Below the pieces are notes generated by a model that was not told where the DNA came from, searched no databases, and saw only the letters and a program-made list of their open reading frames with translations. The position numbers and the translations under genes were made by a program. DNA of 27,621 nt from NCBI GenBank assembly GCA_945897545.1, contig CAMDGJ010000007.1, forward strand, positions 1-27,621, written 5' to 3'. Source of the DNA: Flavobacterium psychrophilum (GTDB lineage: Bacteria; Bacteroidota; Bacteroidia; Flavobacteriales; Flavobacteriaceae). Positions 22,589 through 27,621 of this stretch are shown here, in pieces; the stretch's first letter is position 1, and every line of letters begins with the position of its first letter.

Positions 22589-22630
22589 GAAAGGCTTACT
22601 CGGGATTTAAAATCTTGGGTAGGTTTTTTT
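22589..22630 (+). terminator. G-U-rich stem with T-run upstream of pyrG
   Basis: CTTACTCGGGA (22595-22605) pairs fully with TCTTGGGTAGG (22613-22623) if G-U pairs are allowed, and AAAGG before it pairs with the following T-run, giving about 16 bp around a 7-base loop. Because the G-U pairs exist only on the plus-strand RNA, the structure is directional. It looks like an intrinsic terminator not attached to any visible gene. Confidence 0.45.
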
Positions 22631-22718
22631 ATTTATAATTTGTAACCAAAAAACGATATCCAGGTGAAACTTGTCAATAAAATCAAAATTATCTCATTTC
22701 CAAATTAGTTTTTTCTAA

Positions 22719-24437
<1,719 letters not shown>

Positions 24438-24501
24438 TATTCAGTAAATTAGATTAACAAATAAAATAGAATAACAATATAAACACATTCCATACTCGGC
24501 T

Positions 24502-24520
24502 CCCTCTCCTTCGGAGAGGG
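24502..24520. repeat. CCCTCTCC/GGAGAGGG palindrome before yidC
   Basis: Perfect 8 bp stem with a 3-base loop TTC, followed by TTGGGGTGAGG. This is a GC-rich sequence that occurs as a dispersed REP-like unit in many bacteria. It lies 25 bases before the yidC ATG in the pyrG-yidC gap. Confidence 0.7.
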
Positions 24521-24545
24521 TTGGGGTGAGGATAAAAAATTAATA

Positions 24546-26453
24546 ATGGAAGAAAAAAAATTAGACCTCAATTCGATTATTGGTTTCGTATTGATTGCCG
24601 GAATCTTGATTTGGATAATGTATCAAAACAAGCCTTCGGAGGCAGCTATCGCAGCTGAAAAAGCCAAAAAAGAATTAGTGGCGAAAGAAAACGCGAATAA
24701 AGCAGTTGCCACGACAGCTGCAAAAGAAACCTCTGAAGTTGTTGCAGTAGGAGATTCAACACAATTGGCTCAGGCCCAAAAAACTTTGGGTAGTTTCGCT
24801 TATTCTGCAACACTTCCATCAGCAAAAGAAGGTTTTACAACTATCGAAAATGAATTGGTAAAACTTAAGATTGCAAATAAAGGAGGGTATATTGTTGAAG
24901 CTACTTTGAAAAATTTCGAGCAATTCAAAAAAGGATCAGGACAATTAGTCGAATTGATAAAAGACAATAATGCCAATTTAAACATTCAATTGATCACTAA
25001 TGATAATCGTACTTTAAACACAAAAGACCTTTACTTCGAACCAACGGTAACGAAGGTTGGAGCAGACCAAATCCTTTCGATGAAGTTGAAGGCTGGAGCC
25101 AATGAATATCTAGAATACAAATATGTTTTGAAGCCAAACGAATACATGATTGGTTTTGATCTTCGTTCGCAAGGCTTGAATAAAGTTTTAAACACGAGCA
25201 AACCATTAGGTTTAGATTGGAGCTTGAAAACGTATAGAAACGAAAAAAGTGTTTCTTATGAAAATCGTTATACAGATATTTATTTTGAACACGAAGACGG
25301 GAAAATTGATTATGTAGCACAAGGTCAAGATAAGGAAGAAAACGCAGAAAAGGCCACTTACGTAGCATTTAAACAGCACTTTTTTGCTACAATTTTATTG
25401 ACAGATAAACCTTTCGCAGGTGCTAAATTGATGTCAAACAATCTGGTAAATGATGAAACTATTGATACCGTTTATACCAAACAATTGAAAGCAAATATTC
25501 CTTTGGCTTTCAGTAATGGTGAAATAGATTATAAAATGAGTTGGTATTTTGGACCTTCAGATTATAAAACATTAAAACATTATGATAAAAATTTAGAAAA
25601 AATTATTCCATTAGGTTGGGGAATTTTCGGATGGATAAATATGTTTATTTTCATTCCGTTATTTGGTTTCTTAAGCACTACTTTAGGACTCTCATTAGGA
25701 ATTGCTATCATTATTTTTACCATTATTATAAAAATTGCAATGTCGCCCATTACTTTTAAATCATTCTTGTCGCAAGCTAAGATGAAAGTATTGCGTCCTG
25801 AAATTACTGAATTGGGAGAAAAATTCAAAAAGGATCCCATGAAGAAACAGCAGGAAACAATGAAGTTGTATAACAAAGCAGGAGTAAATCCTATGGCGGG
25901 TTGTATTCCGGCATTGATACAAATCCCATTTATGTATGCTTCGTTTCAGTTTTTCCCTTCGGCATTTGAGTTGAGACAAAAAAGTTTCCTTTGGGCAGAC
26001 GATTTGTCCTCTTTTGACGAAGTAGTTAAATTGCCTTTCCACATTCCGTTGTACGGTGATCATGTCAGTTTATTCCCAGTCCTTGCTTCAATTGCTATTT
26101 TCTTTTATATGAAGATGACGTCAGGAGACCAGCAAATGGCAGCTCCTCAACAAGAAGGAATGCCAGATATGGCCAAGATGATGAAAATTATGATTTATGT
26201 TTCACCAATAATGATGTTGTTTTTCTTCAATACTTATGGAGCAGGATTGAGTTTATATAACTTCATTTCGAATTTGATTACTATTGGGATTATGTTGGTC
26301 ATTAAAAGATATTTTATTGACAGCGACAAGATTCACACCCAAATTCAGGAAAACAAATTGAAAGAGCCAAAAAAACAAGGTAAATTTCAACAGAAACTTC
26401 AAGAAGTTATGGAACAGGCTGAAGCTCAAAAAGCAAAGGATAAAAAGAAATGA
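24546..26453 (+). CDS. yidC: Membrane protein insertase YidC
   Basis: Inserts and folds proteins in the inner membrane, alone or with SecYEG. The 635-residue protein has an N-terminal helix (about 12-27, IIGFVLIAGILIWIM), a large periplasmic beta domain (about 80-340) and the conserved five-helix insertase part (about 355-590), including KIAMSPITFKSFLSQAKM (around 395-412) and NPMAGCIPALIQIPFMYASF. A long basic tail (KKQGKFQQKLQ to KAKDKKK) should contact the ribosome. Length and architecture are typical of Gram-negative YidC. It ends at a strong bidirectional terminator. Confidence 0.96.
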   Translation: MEEKKLDLNSIIGFVLIAGILIWIMYQNKPSEAAIAAEKAKKELVAKENANKAVATTAAKETSEVVAVGDSTQLAQAQKTLGSFAYSATLPSAKEGFTTIENELVKLKIANKGGYIVEATLKNFEQFKKGSGQLVELIKDNNANLNIQLITNDNRTLNTKDLYFEPTVTKVGADQILSMKLKAGANEYLEYKYVLKPNEYMIGFDLRSQGLNKVLNTSKPLGLDWSLKTYRNEKSVSYENRYTDIYFEHEDGKIDYVAQGQDKEENAEKATYVAFKQHFFATILLTDKPFAGAKLMSNNLVNDETIDTVYTKQLKANIPLAFSNGEIDYKMSWYFGPSDYKTLKHYDKNLEKIIPLGWGIFGWINMFIFIPLFGFLSTTLGLSLGIAIIIFTIIIKIAMSPITFKSFLSQAKMKVLRPEITELGEKFKKDPMKKQQETMKLYNKAGVNPMAGCIPALIQIPFMYASFQFFPSAFELRQKSFLWADDLSSFDEVVKLPFHIPLYGDHVSLFPVLASIAIFFYMKMTSGDQQMAAPQQEGMPDMAKMMKIMIYVSPIMMLFFFNTYGAGLSLYNFISNLITIGIMLVIKRYFIDSDKIHTQIQENKLKEPKKQGKFQQKLQEVMEQAEAQKAKDKKK

Positions 26454-26471
26454 TAGCTTGATATTTAGTAC

Positions 26472-26513
26472 AAAAAAAGGCTGTTTCACGATTTGTGAAA
26501 CGGCCTTTTTTTT
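26472..26513. terminator. Bidirectional terminator between yidC and the fasciclin gene
   Basis: AAAAAAAGGCTGTTTCAC (26472-26489) pairs with GTGAAACGGCCTTTTTTTT (26495-26513) around a 5-base loop, with one mismatch or bulge at CT/CG. The A-run and T-run make it effective in both directions. Confidence 0.85.
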
Positions 26514-26526
26514 AAATCTTTTTTGA

Positions 26527-27513
26527 TTATAAAACTGGTTGTATTACTTTACTTACCCCATGAATAACTCCATTTGATGCCTGAACATCAGCTTGAAAAA
26601 CTCTTGATAAGCTATTTGCTGTGTCTCTAATGTCAACAGTTCCTGAACCTAGTATCGCTGTCGTGTTTTGAATTGGGCTAGTAATCATTGGTATAATTTG
26701 ATTATTATTCAGTTGGTTTGAACGAACATTACCAGCTACTGTAACATGATATTGGAGAACTTTTGTTACTTGAGCGGAGGTTGCGCCATTTGCCCAGCCA
26801 CCTGTACCAGTTGCGGTAGCAAATGCAGCATTGCTAGGAGCAAAAATAGTAGCAGGAGCGGCTGCAGTTAATCCTTGAAGTGCTGCCAATACTGCGGTTT
26901 GAGCAGGACTAGTCACTATAGATTGTAAAGTATCAAAATTTGGATTTGCAACAACATGGTTTACAACAGTTGGAATAGCAATGACATTGCTAACAACGTG
27001 TATAACTCCATTACTAGCGTCAATGTCGGCGGTAGTTACAGTAGCTCCTGAATTTAATGGACCACCATTTAAAATTACTGTATTTCCAGATAATTCTATA
27101 AATATACTAATTGTTGGAGCATTCGCCATTGCATTTATTGGTGTCAAAGTTGATGCATAACCAGTAGCAATAGCAGCGCTTTTAACTTCGGCACCAAGCA
27201 CGTGGTTTAACAGAATGTTTTTTAATACAGGAACTGGAACATCATTTACGGTTGCAAAGGGCGTAGTTGCTAAAAAGCTTGTAAATGCTGCATTTGTTGG
27301 AGCAAATACAGTAAATTGTCCGCTACCATCCAATACAGTATTTAGTCCAGTTCTGTCTAGTGCTGTTTTGAGGGTAGAGAAATTAGGGTTTGAAGCAGCG
27401 GTGTCGTAAATTGTTAATTCTTCAGGAGCGTCGTCGTCGTCATCACAAGAAATAGTGAAAGATGTCAATGCGATGATTGCAAATACAATCTTTAGTTTAG
27501 ATAAAATTTTCAT
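26527..27513 (-). CDS. Two-domain fasciclin (FAS1) lipoprotein, probably surface exposed
   Basis: A 328-residue lipoprotein (signal ending ISC, Cys23) with two FAS1 domains. Domain 1 (about 33-180) has H1 TVFAPTNAAF (68-77) and H2 SNGVIHVVSNVI (167-178); domain 2 (about 184-328) has ATIFAPSNAAF (221-231) and SNGVIHGVSKVI near the end. FAS1 domains mediate adhesion to surfaces or polysaccharides. Directly after Cys23 comes D-D-D-D-D, the acidic cluster that acts as a surface-export signal for Bacteroidota lipoproteins. Composition is rich in Ala, Asn and Thr, unlike its neighbours, as is common for secreted adhesins. The gene has its own promoter at 27556-27563. Confidence 0.92.
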   Translation of the reverse strand: MKILSKLKIVFAIIALTSFTISCDDDDDAPEELTIYDTAASNPNFSTLKTALDRTGLNTVLDGSGQFTVFAPTNAAFTSFLATTPFATVNDVPVPVLKNILLNHVLGAEVKSAAIATGYASTLTPINAMANAPTISIFIELSGNTVILNGGPLNSGATVTTADIDASNGVIHVVSNVIAIPTVVNHVVANPNFDTLQSIVTSPAQTAVLAALQGLTAAAPATIFAPSNAAFATATGTGGWANGATSAQVTKVLQYHVTVAGNVRSNQLNNNQIIPMITSPIQNTTAILGSGTVDIRDTANSLSRVFQADVQASNGVIHGVSKVIQPVL

Positions 27514-27555
27514 AATTTTTTTATTTAATGATTAATTTTTAATTGTAAACTTGTT

Positions 27556-27563
27556 CAAATGTA
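27556..27563 (-). promoter_or_regulatory. -7 box of the fasciclin gene
   Basis: Reading leftwards this is TACATTTG, a full match to TAnnTTTG, about 42 bases before the ATG. The -33 position has TTTCTG-like sequence only. Confidence 0.5.
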
Positions 27564-27621
27564 TTGTTAAAAGATTAAACAGAAATTGATTTTATAAAAA
27601 AATTAATAATTGTTTAGGCTA

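Overview
The window looks like chromosomal DNA of a Flavobacterium-type member of the Bacteroidota. It is AT-rich, and Shine-Dalgarno sequences are mostly absent. Many genes are preceded by a TAnnTTTG -7 box, the Bacteroidota sigma-ABfA type. The products (OstA-like protein, Bacteroidota-type FtsH, YidC with a large periplasmic domain, fasciclin lipoprotein, biotin ligase without a DNA-binding domain) also fit that group. Most of the window is housekeeping sequence, with one small accessory-looking cassette at 12.1-14.5 kb. I see no rRNA, tRNA, CRISPR array, transposase, integrase or replication origin.

Layout. 1-1180 (-): the 5' part of an OstA-like outer-envelope gene. 1465-3333 (+): a solitary GH13 alpha-amylase-like lipoprotein. 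3372-8943 (-): a run of seven genes, rsfS-ftsH, then a terminator and new promoter, then LUD protein-cdsA-psd-ACBP-lipid-anchored Mn-type superoxide dismutase. 9039-9767 (+): biotin ligase. 9878-10994 (-): pyrE followed by an SRPBCC protein. 11002-11601 (+): a Nudix hydrolase whose start codon is 7 bp from that of pyrE. 12117-14484 (+): M15 peptidase, DUF2235 hydrolase (Tle1-like catalytic core) and a lipoprotein with a calcium-type Asp repeat. 14815-16161 (+): a DbpA-like RNA helicase. 16304-16870 (-): PhnA-like protein. 16914-19545 (-): ddl, a DUF433/DUF5615 toxin-antitoxin-like pair, a TMEM175-type channel and coaD. 19757-21404 (+): PASTA protein and RluD-type pseudouridine synthase. Then yaaA, pyrG and yidC (+), and at the right edge a two-domain fasciclin lipoprotein (-).

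Functional logic. CdsA makes CDP-diacylglycerol and Psd makes phosphatidylethanolamine; with ACBP and the membrane protease FtsH the 3.4-8.9 kb block is about membrane lipid supply and quality control. Ddl and the PASTA protein, divergently arranged, relate to peptidoglycan. PyrE and PyrG are both pyrimidine enzymes but are far apart.

The least ordinary parts are the M15-DUF2235-lipoprotein cassette (one enzyme predicted to act on peptidoglycan, one on lipid or another ester, and a membrane-anchored partner, with no secretion genes visible), the interlocked pyrE/Nudix promoters with near-leaderless transcripts, and at least seven different palindromic or structured intergenic elements that look like dispersed repeats. 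Repeat status is inferred from structure and recollection; no genome-wide comparison was possible.
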